Shown here: piece by piece, positions 54,991 through 64,000 of the stretch
How positions within the stretch are numbered: position 1 is the stretch's first letter
Layout: each line of letters begins with the position of its first letter
DNA from: Sphingomonas sp. PP-CE-1G-424
GTDB lineage: Bacteria; Pseudomonadota; Alphaproteobacteria; Sphingomonadales; Sphingomonadaceae
DNA length: 64,000 bases
Assembly (NCBI RefSeq): GCF_004341085.1
Contig: NZ_SLXW01000002.1
Coordinates: 434,001 to 498,000, forward strand
Direction of reading: 5' to 3'
Made by a program: the position numbers and the translations under genes
The notes under the pieces: model-generated
Told to the model about the DNA's origin: nothing
The model's input: only the letters and a program-made list of their open reading frames with translations
Database searches by the model: none

Positions 54991-55020
54991 TGTGACAGTT
55001 GGGTTACCCTTTTATGACAG
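54991..55020 (-). promoter_or_regulatory. Pho-box candidate upstream of pstS, overlapping phoR 3' end
   Basis: On the minus strand two PhoB half-sites, CTGTCAT (55020-55014) and CTGTCAC (54998-54992), are exactly 22 bases apart, two turns of the 11-base PhoB repeat, with a degenerate half-site between. The first lies in the last codons of phoR and the stop codon falls in the middle. It should give a phosphate-controlled promoter for pstS inside the operon. Confidence 0.65.
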
Positions 55021-56230
55021 CGCCTTTGGCCGCGCCGCCGCTCGGGGGCAGGATGACCGAAACGACCGTCCCGACACCGACTTGGCTGGCGATATCGAGC
55101 CGCCCGCGGTGGCGCTCGACGATGTGCTTGACGATTGCCAGACCTAGCCCCGTGCCGCCCAGCGACCGGCTTCGCCCCGCGTCCGCACGATAGAAGCGCT
55201 CGGTCAACCGCGGAATGTGCACCGCCGCGATCCCGTCGCCCTCGTCGCGGATCGACAGGCGGATCATGCTCAGATCGTCGCGTTTCAGATCGATCGAGAC
55301 CGGCGTTCCCGCGCGACCGTATTTCATCGCATTTCCGATCAGATTGTGGAGCATCTGCGACAGCTGGGCCTTGTCGCCGGATACCGGTGCGAGGCGGGGA
55401 TCGATCGTCGCGACCAGATCGAGCCCGCGATCGCCCGCGGCATCGACCACCTCGGCGCAGACGTCGGTGACCAATTGCGCGAGGTTGACCGCCTGATCGG
55501 GCAGGCGGAACTTCTCCGCCTCGATCCGGCTCAGCGAGATCAGATCCTCCACCAGCCGCTGCATCCGCCGCGCCTCGTCGTCCATCACCTTCAGGAACCG
55601 CGCACGGACCTCGGCATCCTCCCCCGCCTCGTCACGCAACGTCTCGATGAAGCCGAGGATCGACGCTAGCGGCGTGCGCAATTCGTGGCTGGCATTGGCG
55701 ACGAAATCGATCCGCATCCGTTCCGCGGCGTAATTGCCGGTCTGGTCGACGAGATGGACGATCCGCTGGCCGTCCGACGCTTCGCCCAATCGCATCTCCC
55801 AACGCTGGTCACGCGTCCCGAGACCGACCAGTTCGATCGGCCGCTCGCCGTCGATCGGCCCGGGGGTGCCGAGTCGCTCGGCCGCGGCGGGGTGGCGGAT
55901 CGCGACGCGCGCATCCTCGCCGAGGATGTGCGCGCCGAGCAGCGTCCGCGCCGCGCTGTTGGCCAGCGTAACCCGCCCGTCCTGGACCAGCATCACCGGC
56001 GCGACGATCGCGTCGAGCACTTCGTCCATCACCGAGGGCACGGCGGACAGGGTGTCGTCCGGGGCGGGCGTCTCGTCGCCGGTCCCGGCGGCCACCAGCG
56101 CGGCGGCGACGCCACCGACCACCGCGACGATCGCACCCTGGATGTCGCGGGTGATAACGAATACCGCGACCGAGGCGACGATGACGACGACGATCGCCCA
56201 GAAGGTACGCAGGCCAAATCCGGAAAGCAT
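55004..56230 (-). CDS. phoR: Phosphate regulon sensor histidine kinase
   Basis: A 408-residue membrane histidine kinase. N-terminal hydrophobic anchors (FWAIVVVIVASVAVFVI, GAIVAVVGGVAAALVAAG), a PAS-like domain (VLDAIVAPVMLVQDGRVTLA), H-box FVANASHELRTPLASILGFI, and ATPase boxes NLIGNAMKYGR, RDEGDGI and GGTGLGLAIVKHIVERH. The ATG at 56230 follows GGAGATCACC. It starts the pho/pst operon and senses PstSCAB-PhoU status. Confidence 0.94.
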   Translation of the reverse strand: MLSGFGLRTFWAIVVVIVASVAVFVITRDIQGAIVAVVGGVAAALVAAGTGDETPAPDDTLSAVPSVMDEVLDAIVAPVMLVQDGRVTLANSAARTLLGAHILGEDARVAIRHPAAAERLGTPGPIDGERPIELVGLGTRDQRWEMRLGEASDGQRIVHLVDQTGNYAAERMRIDFVANASHELRTPLASILGFIETLRDEAGEDAEVRARFLKVMDDEARRMQRLVEDLISLSRIEAEKFRLPDQAVNLAQLVTDVCAEVVDAAGDRGLDLVATIDPRLAPVSGDKAQLSQMLHNLIGNAMKYGRAGTPVSIDLKRDDLSMIRLSIRDEGDGIAAVHIPRLTERFYRADAGRSRSLGGTGLGLAIVKHIVERHRGRLDIASQVGVGTVVSVILPPSGGAAKGAVIKG

Positions 56231-56346
56231 GGTGATCTCCAAGGCGCGCGGACGGGGCGCGCACCCGTCCTAGTTCGGTACGATCGGTGCGGCTATATTG
56301 TCAGCGCTTCAGGATTGTGAAAGGGCTTGGGAATAACAGGGGCATC

Positions 56347-56778
56347 ATGAGCGACGATACGCGACCAGAGCAGGATCCGGCCATGATCCCGGAGCACCGC
56401 GAGGACGGCGTGCCGACGCGTCGTCGCGTCCTGGCGCTCGGTGCGGTGACGGCGGGTGCGGTCGTGTCGATCCGGCCCGCGCTCGCGCAGACGGCCGGTT
56501 CGGTACTGAATTGCGAAATCCCGGTGCCCGATCCGGGCCGCGCCGGCAGCTATATCGATGCGAACGGCAGGGTCGTTCCGGCCCGCACCAAGGGCGCATT
56601 CCCCTCGTCACCGCGGCCGTTCAAGGGCGAAGAGGTCAAGCGATCGATGGCGACCGGCAGGAGCCTGCCCGGGACCGATTCCGAGCGTAGCCGAGCATAT
56701 GTCAATTATATCCGCCGGTTGCAGCGCGGCCAGGGCGGCTTCACCTGCTTTGCGTCGTTGCAGATGCCGCGCGCCTGA
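56347..56778 (+). CDS. Small Tat-signal protein, candidate substrate of the HPr-rel-A system
   Basis: A 143-residue protein of no known family. After a polar lead comes a twin-arginine signal (TRRRVLALGAVTAGAVVSIR, about 24-43) with probable cleavage after PALA (about 47). The mature part is short, basic and Pro/Ser-rich (PSSPRPFKGEEVKRS), with Cys near 56 and 134 and the C-terminal stretch GFTCFASLQMPRA. The ATG has AGGGG upstream. Only four bases separate it from the PqqD-like gene, so it heads the four-gene operon. Position and small size make it the best candidate for the peptide/protein handled by the chaperone, kinase and nucleotidyltransferase (inference). Confidence 0.75.
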   Translation: MSDDTRPEQDPAMIPEHREDGVPTRRRVLALGAVTAGAVVSIRPALAQTAGSVLNCEIPVPDPGRAGSYIDANGRVVPARTKGAFPSSPRPFKGEEVKRSMATGRSLPGTDSERSRAYVNYIRRLQRGQGGFTCFASLQMPRA

Positions 56779-56782
56779 GACC

Positions 56783-57058
56783 GTGGACGACGCGGTCTAT
56801 CGAGCGCCGCCGACCGACGGAGTGCTGATCGCGCCGCTCGACGAATTCACCGCGGTCTATCACCGCGCGTCGGGGATCACGCATCTGCTGACCGAACCCG
56901 CGCCGCAGATCCTGGCCGTGCTGGGTGAGGGCGGACTATCGCTCGATGCGCTGCTCGATCGGCTAGGGCAGAACTATGACCTGACCGACGGGACGCGCGA
57001 GGCGTTGGCGGCGCGGCTCGACGAGCTGATCGAAGCCGGACTGGTCGAGGCGGCGTGA
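56783..57058 (+). CDS. HPr-rel-A system PqqD-family peptide chaperone
   Basis: A 91-residue PqqD-like winged-helix protein (RiPP recognition element fold): DEFTAVYHRASGITHLLTEP followed by APQILAVLGEGGLSLDALLD and a terminal helix ALAARLDELIEAGLVEAA. Members of this group always sit beside an HprK-related kinase. PqqD-type domains bind leader regions of ribosomally made peptides. The GTG start is chosen four bases after the upstream stop; its own stop overlaps the kinase GTG (GTGA). Confidence 0.82.
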   Translation: MDDAVYRAPPTDGVLIAPLDEFTAVYHRASGITHLLTEPAPQILAVLGEGGLSLDALLDRLGQNYDLTDGTREALAARLDELIEAGLVEAA

Positions 57059-57915
57059 GGCACGCGTTTGCCGTGCGCATCGGCCCGATCGGGTTCCGCA
57101 TCGGCTCCGACTGGCGGTCCCCGATCGCGCAGCTGGAGACGCTGTACCGCGACTACCCAAAACCGAACGACGGCGTGCCGGACTTCACCGTACGGCTTTT
57201 TGCGCGCCGACCCTGGCGCCGGTTCATCCGCCCCTCGGTCGAGATCGGCGGCGACTATATGCTGCCGGAAGCGGCGCCGTTGCCGCTGCGCCAAGGTCTG
57301 CTCGCGGCCGAGATGGCGATGAACCTCCAGATGGCGCTCGGTGCCCGGCGGTATCTATTGCTCCACGCATCGGCGGTCGAGCGCGACGGGCGGGCGCTGT
57401 TGATGACGGGGATTTCGGGGGCGGGGAAGTCGACGCTGGCGACGCTGCTCGCGGCGAAGGGTTGGCGGTTCATGGGGGACGAGTTCGCGCTGCTCGATCC
57501 GGCGACTGGACTGGTCCACGCGTTCCCGCGACTGATCAGCCTGAAGAACGAAGCGATCGCCGCCGCCGAAGCAGCATGGCCCGACGCGCGGATGGGGCCG
57601 CTGATGCCGGCAACGCCGAAGGGCGACATCCGCCATATGGTTCCGGATGCGGGCGCGATCGCAGCGATGGATGTTCCAGCGCGCCCGGCACTGCTGGTAT
57701 TCCCTCGGTACGGGTTCGAGGCCGAAACGCGACCGGTGCCGCCGGCCGAGGGGTTCGTGCGGATGACGCAGGCGTCGACCAATTACGTGGCACTGGGCGA
57801 GGCCGGGTTCCGCGCGCTGACCGGTCTGATCGCGGGGGTTCCCTCAGTGGCGATCGACTATCCGGACGGGGCGAGCGCGATCGAGCAGGTCGAGGCGCTG
57901 TGGTCCGCACTGTGA
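57055..57915 (+). CDS. HprK-related kinase A
   Basis: A 286-residue ATP-binding protein related to the HPr serine kinase C-terminal domain. The P-loop is GISGAGKST (about 119-127), preceded by LLHASAVERDG as in HprK, and followed by GWRFMGDEFALLD with the catalytic Asp/Glu. No HprK N-terminal domain is present, and no PTS genes are nearby, so phosphotransferase regulation is unlikely. Related kinases phosphorylate lasso-peptide precursors. Coupled on both sides by GTGA overlaps. Confidence 0.85.
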   Translation: MRHAFAVRIGPIGFRIGSDWRSPIAQLETLYRDYPKPNDGVPDFTVRLFARRPWRRFIRPSVEIGGDYMLPEAAPLPLRQGLLAAEMAMNLQMALGARRYLLLHASAVERDGRALLMTGISGAGKSTLATLLAAKGWRFMGDEFALLDPATGLVHAFPRLISLKNEAIAAAEAAWPDARMGPLMPATPKGDIRHMVPDAGAIAAMDVPARPALLVFPRYGFEAETRPVPPAEGFVRMTQASTNYVALGEAGFRALTGLIAGVPSVAIDYPDGASAIEQVEALWSAL

Positions 57916-58889
57916 CCGATGCCCGCATGCTCGCGCGCGCGCTCGCCGATCCGGCCAGCGTCGTCGGGCTCGATGCGGATGGCTGGACCGCATTGCTGGC
58001 GATGGCGCGCGCGGAGCAGTTGATCGGGACGCTGGCGACCCGCCTTGATGGCCTGCCAATGCCTGTCGCGGTGAAGACGATCCTGGCGGACGCGCGCGCC
58101 GCCGCCGAGCAGGGTCGCCGCGCCGCGCTCTGGGAGGCGGAGATGGCGCGGCGGGCGCTCGCCGCGGTCGGCTGCCCGGTCGTGCTGTTGAAGGGGACCG
58201 CGTTCGTCGCGGCGGGACTGTCGGCGGGGCAGGGGCGCTCGATCGGCGATCTCGACATCCTGGTGCCGCGCGCGTCGCTCGATGCGGTCGAGGCGGCGTT
58301 GCTCGCGGCGGGCTGGGAATGGGTGAAGCCCGATCCGTATGACGACGTCTATTATCGGCGCTGGATGCACGAACTGCCGCCGCTGATCCACCGCGAGCGC
58401 GACCGGATGATCGACGTGCACCACACGATCCTGCCGCTCACCGCGCGGGTCACGCCCGATCCGGCGACGCTGATCGCGGGCAGCGTGGCGTTGGAGAACG
58501 GGCTGCGCACGCTGTCGCCGAACGGGATGATCGTCCATGCCGCGGCGCATCTGTTCGCGGACGGCGATCTGGCAGGCGGCTTGCGCAACCTGTGGGACAT
58601 CCGGTGCCTGGTCGACGAGTTCGGGACCGATGGACTCGATGCGGATGCGCGACGGCACGGCCTGCACGAACAGGTGGCGCGGTCGCTACGGCTGGTCTAT
58701 GCGATGTTCGGCATCGGCAACGCGCGAGGTGTCGATCGCCTCTATGTCCGTCGGCTTACCGCTCGCGACGGCTGGGGCAGACCGACGCGACCGGTCACGC
58801 GGCTCGCCTTCTACATCCGCTCGCACTGGTTGCGGATGCCGCCGGCGATGCTCGCACGGCATCTCTGGACCAAGTACCGCAAGGGTTAG
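57912..58889 (+). CDS. Nucleotidyltransferase-family protein of the HPr-rel-A locus
   Basis: A 325-residue protein with the nucleotidyltransferase signature: VVLLKGTAFVAAGL (about 90-103) and SIGDLDILVP (about 110-119) containing the two metal-binding Asp residues, then VHHTILPL. It resembles the uncharacterised nucleotidyltransferases found in lasso-peptide and HprK-related clusters. It probably transfers a nucleotidyl or sugar-phosphate group to the product of the kinase (inference). The GTG start overlaps the kinase stop. Confidence 0.8.
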   Translation: MTDARMLARALADPASVVGLDADGWTALLAMARAEQLIGTLATRLDGLPMPVAVKTILADARAAAEQGRRAALWEAEMARRALAAVGCPVVLLKGTAFVAAGLSAGQGRSIGDLDILVPRASLDAVEAALLAAGWEWVKPDPYDDVYYRRWMHELPPLIHRERDRMIDVHHTILPLTARVTPDPATLIAGSVALENGLRTLSPNGMIVHAAAHLFADGDLAGGLRNLWDIRCLVDEFGTDGLDADARRHGLHEQVARSLRLVYAMFGIGNARGVDRLYVRRLTARDGWGRPTRPVTRLAFYIRSHWLRMPPAMLARHLWTKYRKG

Positions 58890-58899
58890 GACGCCGGAC

Positions 58900-59259
58900 T
58901 TACGGTAACCGCGCGCCACGCTGGCGCCGCACCGACCAGACGATCAGCAGCACGACCGTGATCGCCAGCGTATCCGCGATCCAGTCGTGGATGTCGCAAT
59001 CGCGGTGCAGCGACGGGATCGACTGCAGCACCTCGATCAGCGCGCCCAGAAACGAGAACCGCTCGCCGATCCGCGACAGCTTGGCGGTCGGATACGCGAA
59101 CGCCGCCAGCAGCGACATCGTCGCGAACGCGAGCATATGCTCGAACTTGTCGCCGAACTGGTCGATCGGCATGTGCGGCGGCTTGGGCAGCAGCGCCATC
59201 GTCACCGCGAACACGATCGCCAACACCAGCGCGATGCGGAGAAACAGCGGCCGGTTCAT
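58900..59259 (-). CDS. VanZ-like family membrane protein
   Basis: A 119-residue protein with about four transmembrane helices and the VanZ-type core DKFEHMLAFATMSLLAAFAY and IHDWIADTLAITVVLLIVW. VanZ-like proteins have poorly defined envelope roles. Its ATG overlaps the gph stop by four bases, so it is the second gene of that unit, convergent with the nucleotidyltransferase gene ten bases away. Confidence 0.8.
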   Translation of the reverse strand: MNRPLFLRIALVLAIVFAVTMALLPKPPHMPIDQFGDKFEHMLAFATMSLLAAFAYPTAKLSRIGERFSFLGALIEVLQSIPSLHRDCDIHDWIADTLAITVVLLIVWSVRRQRGARLP

Positions 59260-59939
59260 GCGCCGAGCCTTTCGAGCGTCGGCAGCAATTCGGCATAGCC
59301 GTCGATCACCGCGTCGGCGCCGAGTTCCGCGACCGGCTGCATCAGGAAGCCGAAGCTGCACGCGATCGTCGGCAGCCCCGCGGCCTGTCCCGCCTGGATA
59401 TCGAAGATCGAATCGCCGACGAACGCGGCGCGTCCTCCGCCGCTCCCGCTTTCCCGGCAAAGTCGGACCATCTTAAGGATCGGCATCGGCGACGGCTTCG
59501 ATTCGGCCAGCGTATCGCCGCCGAGGATGCAGGCGAACCGATCGGTCAGGCCGAGCTGGTCGAGCACGGTCCGCGCAAAGCGCTCGATCTTGTTGGTGAC
59601 GATCCCGAGCGTCACGCCGTTCGCCGCCAGCGCATCGAGCGCCTCGATGGCGCCGGGGTACGGCTTGGTCAGCACGCAGATGTTCGCCTCGTAATAGGCG
59701 AGCAGCTTGGCATGCAGCGTGTCGAGCATCGCCTCGTCATAGCCGCCGGTCGCGGTCAGGCCCTGCTTGAGCATATGCCGCGCGCCGCCACCGATCATCG
59801 GCTTGACCTGCTCGACGCTCAATTCCGGGCGACCAGCCGTAATCAGCGCGTGGTTGACCGCGGCGGCTAGGTCGCCGCTGGTATCGAGAAGCGTACCGTC
59901 GAGGTCGAACCCGACGATATCGAAAGAAAAATACGTCAT
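59256..59939 (-). CDS. gph: Phosphoglycolate phosphatase
   Basis: A 227-residue HAD-family phosphatase: motif I GFDLDGTLLDTSGD (nucleophile and acid Asp), motif II IVTNK, motif III Lys in ESKPSP and motif IV FVGDSIFD. The cap-domain insertion and length fit Gph, which removes 2-phosphoglycolate formed in DNA repair. Other sugar-phosphate substrates are possible in this subfamily. Divergent from glmU with a 62-base gap. Confidence 0.87.
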   Translation of the reverse strand: MTYFSFDIVGFDLDGTLLDTSGDLAAAVNHALITAGRPELSVEQVKPMIGGGARHMLKQGLTATGGYDEAMLDTLHAKLLAYYEANICVLTKPYPGAIEALDALAANGVTLGIVTNKIERFARTVLDQLGLTDRFACILGGDTLAESKPSPMPILKMVRLCRESGSGGGRAAFVGDSIFDIQAGQAAGLPTIACSFGFLMQPVAELGADAVIDGYAELLPTLERLGA

Positions 59940-60001
59940 TGCAGCTACGCCTGCCAGCGGCGCTATGGAATTGGCAAGGCTTTCGTGGCAGCGATCCTTC
60001 C

Positions 60002-61396
60002 ATGATGACGCATTCCAACGACCAACCGTTTTCGGCGCCTTCCCCCGCACACCCGATTGCGGTCGTTATTCTTGCCGCTGGCAAGGGCACGCGGATGAAA
60101 TCGGACCTGCACAAGGTCCTCCACCCGATCGCCGGGCGGCCGATGCTGTTGCATCTGGTCGCAAGCGCAGCCGCGCTGCATCCGGCAAAAACCGTCGTCG
60201 TGACCGGCGCAGGGCGCGAGCAGGTCGAGGCGGCGGTCGCACCGCTCGGTATTTCCACTGCACTCCAGGCGGAGCAGCTCGGCACCGGCCACGCGGTTGC
60301 GCAGGCTCGCGACACGCTGGCGGGATTCGAGGGCGATGTCCTGATCCTCTACGGCGACGTGCCGCTCGTCACCGCGGCGACGATGCAGCGGATGATCGAC
60401 CGGTTGCACGGTGACGACAACCCCGCCGTCGTCGTGCTCGGCTTTCGCCCCGCAGACCCCGGCGCCTATGGTCGCGTCATCGCCGACGCCGCGGGCCTGA
60501 TGGACCGGATCGTCGAGTATAAGGACGCGTCGGAGGCGGAGCGCGCGGTGACGCTGTGCAATTCCGGGCTGATGGCGGTGCGCTCGACCGACCTGTTCGC
60601 GCTGCTCGACAGGCTCGGCAACGACAATGCGGCAGGCGAATATTACCTCACCGATATCGTCGGGCTGGCAGGTGCCGCCGGCCGCTCGTCCGCTGTCATC
60701 GAGACCGGCGCGGACGAAGTCGCCGGCGTCAACAGCCGCGGTGAACTCGCCGGTGTCGAGGGCGCCTGGCAGGCGACGCGGCGCGCGCAGGCGATGACGG
60801 ACGGCGCGACATTGATCGCGCCCGACACCGTCTGGTTCTCACATGACACGCAGATCGGCCGCGATGTTGTGATCGAGCCCAACGTCGTGTTCGGCCCCGG
60901 CGCGCGCATCGCGGACGGCGCGACGATCCACGCGTTCAGCCATGTCGAGGGTGCCTCGGTCGGCAAGGGCGCCAACGTAGGGCCTTTCGCGCGCCTCCGC
61001 CCCGGCGCGGACTTGCAGGCGGACGCCAAGGTCGGCAATTTCGTCGAGATCAAGAAGGCTATCATCGGCGAGGGCGCGAAGGTCAGCCACCTCACCTATA
61101 TCGGCGACGCGGACATCGGCGCGGGCGCGAACATCGGCGCAGGCACGATCACCTGCAACTATGACGGCTATTTCAAATATCGCACGGTCGTCGGCGAGGG
61201 CGCGTTCATCGGCTCGAACTCGGCACTGGTCGCGCCGGTCACGATCGGCGCAGGCGCGATCGTCGCAGCCGGGTCGGTGGTGACGCAGGACGTGGAGGCC
61301 GATGCGCTGGCGCTGGTGCGTCCGCCGCAGACCTCGAAGCCAGGTTGGGCATCGCGCTTTCGCGAGAAGATGATCGCACGCAAGGCTGCTCGATGA
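60002..61396 (+). CDS. glmU: Bifunctional UDP-GlcNAc pyrophosphorylase / GlcN-1-P acetyltransferase
   Basis: A 464-residue enzyme making UDP-N-acetylglucosamine for peptidoglycan and lipid A. The N-terminal pyrophosphorylase domain has VVILAAGKGTRMKSDLHKVL, QLGTGHAVAQA and LYGDVPL; the C-terminal domain is a left-handed beta-helix of hexapeptide repeats with the acetyltransferase stretch NYDGYFKYRTVVGEGAFIGS. The start is the ATGATG at 60002; earlier in-frame starts overlap the gph promoter. It forms an operon with glmS 40 bases downstream. Confidence 0.96.
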   Translation: MMTHSNDQPFSAPSPAHPIAVVILAAGKGTRMKSDLHKVLHPIAGRPMLLHLVASAAALHPAKTVVVTGAGREQVEAAVAPLGISTALQAEQLGTGHAVAQARDTLAGFEGDVLILYGDVPLVTAATMQRMIDRLHGDDNPAVVVLGFRPADPGAYGRVIADAAGLMDRIVEYKDASEAERAVTLCNSGLMAVRSTDLFALLDRLGNDNAAGEYYLTDIVGLAGAAGRSSAVIETGADEVAGVNSRGELAGVEGAWQATRRAQAMTDGATLIAPDTVWFSHDTQIGRDVVIEPNVVFGPGARIADGATIHAFSHVEGASVGKGANVGPFARLRPGADLQADAKVGNFVEIKKAIIGEGAKVSHLTYIGDADIGAGANIGAGTITCNYDGYFKYRTVVGEGAFIGSNSALVAPVTIGAGAIVAAGSVVTQDVEADALALVRPPQTSKPGWASRFREKMIARKAAR

Positions 61397-61436
61397 AGTT
61401 CGCAAGCGAAATCCTGTTTCCCCGGAGTATGATCTG

Positions 61437-63260
<1,824 letters not shown>

Positions 63261-63299
63261 CGGTCCGCTTTCCGTCGGTTCGTACACCTAGAGATAAGT

Positions 63300-63408
63300 C
63301 CACCACCCCGGCGAATGCCGGGGCCCAGTTGGGGGACGGTAGTAACGACGGATTGTCCGCTGTTACGATAACCTTTCCAACTGGGCCCCGGCCTTCGCCG
63401 GGGTGGTG
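63300..63408. repeat. Intergenic inverted repeat, family A (copy 4)
   Basis: Arms 63300-63332 and 63377-63408 begin CCACCACCCCGGCGAATGCC. The centre carries its own short stem GTAACGACGG against TGTTACG. It lies after glmS and may help end that transcript. Confidence 0.9.
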
Positions 63409-63459
63409 CTTTCCTCTTAGGCCGAGCGAGCGTTTTCTCCCCGAATCCCAAACCCTCGA

Positions 63460-63488
63460 TTGACTAAGATTGTGCGCCGCGTCACAAC
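63460..63488 (+). promoter_or_regulatory. Possible promoter of the riboswitch-gcv transcript
   Basis: A consensus-like -35 box TTGACT (63460-63465) is followed 17 bases later by a weak -10 candidate CACAAC (63483-63488). A start near 63495 would put the whole riboswitch in the leader. Confidence 0.4.
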
Positions 63489-63520
63489 TCGCGGCGTCGA
63501 TGTCGGGCAACCGGCATGGC

Positions 63521-63724
63521 ACCGCGCGGGAGAGCGTTTCCGGTCCTTTGAGGGCCAACGGAACCGCCGAAGGAGCAACCACCCCGGAATCTCTCAGGCA
63601 CCAGAGACCGCGCGAGGCTGATCGACACTCTGGAAAGCGTCCTGACGTGAGTCGAGGGCCACCGAAGGGGTAAGCGCTGGACAACTCCCGCGCGAAAGCT
63701 CTCAGGTCCCGTGACAGAGGGGGT
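63521..63724 (+). promoter_or_regulatory. Tandem glycine riboswitch
   Basis: Two consecutive glycine aptamers lie upstream of gcvT. The first shows GGGAGAG, CGCCGAAGGAGCAA and AATCTCTCAGGCACCAGAGA; the second CTCTGGAAAG, CACCGAAGGGGTAAGCG and AAAGCTCTCAGGTCCCGTGA with closing ACAGAGGGGG. These are the conserved cores of the gcvT RNA class. The usual output is switching on glycine cleavage at high glycine. Confidence 0.93.
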
Positions 63725-63774
63725 TTGGATCGTTGCACCCATTGGTGCCGCGCGCCCCTTCGACGGAGACGACC

Positions 63775-64000
63775 ATGAGCGACCCAGAACTGCGCGATTA
63801 CGCCAGCATCATCGACCAGGCCGACGATTACGTCGAGCCCGAGATCCTGCCATTGCCGCTCGACGCATGGCACCGGGCGCAGGGCGCGCGGATGGTAGAG
63901 TTCGCCGGCTACGAGATGCCGATCCAGTATGAAGGCATCATGGCCGAACACGCCTGGACGCGCGACTCGGCCGGCCTGTTCGACGTCAGCCACATGGGCC
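63775..64000 (+). CDS. gcvT: Aminomethyltransferase (glycine cleavage T protein), partial
   Basis: The first 75 codons are visible before the window edge. The stretch [20 protein letters not shown] followed by GLFDVSHMG is the N-terminal signature of GcvT, the tetrahydrofolate-binding component of the glycine cleavage system. A polar lead of about 38 residues precedes it. GGAG lies six bases before the ATG. Expression is controlled by the riboswitch just upstream. Confidence 0.93.
   Translation, partial: MSDPELRDYASIIDQADDYVEPEILPLPLDAWHRAQGARMVEFAGYEMPIQYEGIMAEHAWTRDSAGLFDVSHMG

Noticed and set aside
63261..63520. Possible attachment site or mobile insertion after glmS
   Set aside because: glmS 3' ends are known Tn7 targets, but no Tn7-like ends or transposition genes are present; the gap holds a family-A repeat and a promoter.

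Overview
The window is a GC-rich alphaproteobacterial chromosome segment. The gene content points to a sphingomonad (Sphingomonas or a close relative): TonB-dependent uptake run by a sigma/anti-sigma pair, a PutA without a ribbon-helix-helix domain next to an Lrp-type regulator, phasin, NodT-type outer-membrane factors, and characteristic GC-rich intergenic inverted repeats. No tRNA, rRNA, transposase, phage gene or CRISPR array was seen. The DNA looks like core and niche-adaptive chromosome, not a mobile island. Function calls rest on motif recognition only; no database search was run.

Layout. 1-776: 3' part missing from nadB (L-aspartate oxidase, minus). 1076-15400: carbohydrate block. Two ROK proteins (regulator and sugar kinase, plus strand) face a long minus-strand series: ECF sigma, FecR anti-sigma, STN-type TonB receptor, GH3, GH2 (mannosidase/glucosaminidase type), a possible gutted secreted gene, an SGNH esterase and a type-B carboxylesterase. 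This is arranged like a hemicellulose-utilisation locus with cell-surface signalling. 15523-19504: two divergent transcription units of envelope/glycan type (GT4 glycosyltransferase, DUF2334 deacetylase, small membrane protein; polytopic membrane protein and DUF2141 protein). 19529-23700: Lrp regulator divergent from putA. 23.8-24.1 kb: a small-RNA candidate and a long inverted repeat. 24130-26814: acnA. 27241-30777: trypsin-like autotransporter.

31.3-36.4 kb: a MarR-controlled EmrAB/NodT tripartite efflux operon with a strong palindrome at the marR start. 36.5-38.8 kb: small proteins and a YbhE-type lactonase. 38.9-46.2 kb: a TetR-controlled RND efflux operon with three operator-like palindromes. 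46.3-48.6 kb: phasin, PilZ protein, SDR dehydrogenase and an Ala/Pro-rich secreted protein. 48.7-56.2 kb: a complete Pho regulon operon (phoR-pstS-pstC-pstA-pstB-phoU-phoB) with a Pho-box candidate lying across the end of phoR.

56.3-58.9 kb is the most interesting region: a four-gene operon holding a small Tat-signal protein, a PqqD-like peptide chaperone, an HprK-related kinase and a nucleotidyltransferase-fold protein. It resembles the tailoring module of some lasso-peptide clusters but has no cyclase or leader protease, and may be an uncharacterised system that modifies an exported protein. 58.9-63.3 kb: vanZ-like gene, gph, glmU and glmS. 63.5 kb to the end: a tandem glycine riboswitch ahead of gcvT, which is cut by the window edge.

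Recurrent GC-rich inverted repeats sit between the adaptor and pump genes of both efflux operons, between pstS and pstC, and after glmS.
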